The translations under genes were made by a program, and so were the position numbers. Shown piece after piece: positions 63,478-64,000 of a stretch of 64,000 nt of DNA (positions within the stretch are counted from its first letter, which is position 1; each line of letters opens with the position of its first letter). The DNA is from JALORV01 sp963702595 (lineage in GTDB: Bacteria > Pseudomonadota > Gammaproteobacteria > Burkholderiales > Burkholderiaceae_F): contig CAVPDC010000018.1 in the NCBI GenBank assembly GCA_963702595.1, positions 171,173-235,172 on the forward strand. The letters run 5' to 3'. A model generated the notes under the pieces. That model saw nothing but the letters and a program-made list of their open reading frames with translations. It did not search any database and had not been told where the DNA came from.

Positions 63478-64000
63478 GGATCTGGATACCTTTGAAGATT
63501 TGTTGTCCCGAATTTTATGTCCATAGATAAGCCCTATTGGTCGTGCTGCAGCTCATTTATCGATTTCAGGTTCAGCATTTCTTGGAGGTGACTTAGTCTT
63601 TTTCATAGTTAGGAATTGATGTGATTGGTGCAGCAGTCGCTAGGCGGAGATTTTTATTCTTTCCAAAAGTGACATGTCTTTGTCTTACTATTGCAGCATC
63701 CACGCAATCAACGGCTTTTTCCAGAATGTAAAACTAGCAATAGAGGGCCCTCTAAAGTGATTGTAGGTTGTCGATTATGACGCCACAATCGTGGAGCAGG
63801 AGTGGCTTTGATTCTAACGGATTCCTTTGTATAATGACGATATCTACCTAAAAAAAGGGTTTGGAAACGCGCAAAAATCCGTTCGACATGACCGCTTCTT
63901 CCGGGATCAAAGACACATGGTGAGCTTCCGCAGCAATATCTGAGAGTCAGGTACTCACAGTATGTAAGACGACGCACGGATTTTTCCCTCAAAAATCATT
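63478..64000. other. Unassigned right end of window
   Basis: A minus-strand frame (63708-63992; ...FDPGRSGHVERIFARFQTLF...) is open but has no RBS and no recognised family. The region may hold the 5' side of the methyltransferase promoter and the end of another gene beyond the window. Confidence 0.3.

Noticed and set aside
63708..63992. Possible transposase at the right edge
   Set aside because: No DDE or HTH motif could be read and no terminal inverted repeats were found.

Overview
The window comes from an archaeon, most likely a methanogen- or ANME-related euryarchaeon. The reasons are TATA-like elements upstream of several genes, strong GGAGGTGA-type ribosome binding sites with frequent GTG/TTG starts, a cupin-type (archaeal) phosphoglucose isomerase, a CDP-alcohol phosphatidyltransferase of the archaetidylinositol-phosphate synthase type, and DUF1616/DUF2206-like membrane proteins. 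No rRNA, tRNA, CRISPR array or intact transposase was recognised, so the lineage is inferred from gene content only.

Layout. 0-5.4 kb is core-like: a truncated DUF4129-like membrane protein, a phospholipid synthase, an iron block (DtxR-FeoA regulator with its own operator, then FeoB) and a flavodoxin. 5.4-18 kb is a surface-protein nursery, mostly on the minus strand. It holds three related ~220-aa secreted proteins, three proteins of the Ig-like families, a lipoprotein family, a PQQ-type beta-propeller, and many broken copies and fragments of each. 18-29 kb is accessory: an RDD protein, a broken methyltransferase, a frameshifted ABC-2 exporter with a divergent PadR regulator and a Cys/His-rich small protein, a lasso-peptide B2-like fragment, two HTH proteins, a very Ala-rich TolA-like repeat protein, a YdjM-like membrane protein (intact copy plus fragment) and a Cys-rich exported miniprotein.

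29-63.5 kb is a cell-surface glycan locus. Precursor supply comes from phosphoglucose isomerase, a GalU-type uridylyltransferase, UDP-glucose dehydrogenase (interrupted), GDP-mannose 4,6-dehydratase and a nucleotidyltransferase-HAD fusion. Assembly would use about eight GT2/GT4 glycosyltransferases, a Wzx-type flippase and large multi-spanning GT-C/DUF2206-like proteins. Four SAM methyltransferases, a deacetylase-like exported protein and DUF1616 proteins may modify or anchor the glycan. A BNR-fold plus Ig-module secreted protein in this stretch links it to the surface-protein region.

Reading frames in roughly 7-50 kb carry an unusually high number of single-base indels and in-frame stops (all three stop codons), while 50-63.5 kb is almost clean. 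This is either real decay of redundant surface and accessory genes or residual sequencing error; broken copies were reconstructed by reading across frames and are marked as such. The most interesting signals are the duplicated and reciprocally broken surface-gene modules, their conserved hairpin leaders, a gene-conversion-like identical block, the PadR/Cys-His/ABC module with a 13-bp palindromic operator, the lone lasso B2-like fragment, and the nucleotidyltransferase-HAD fusion.
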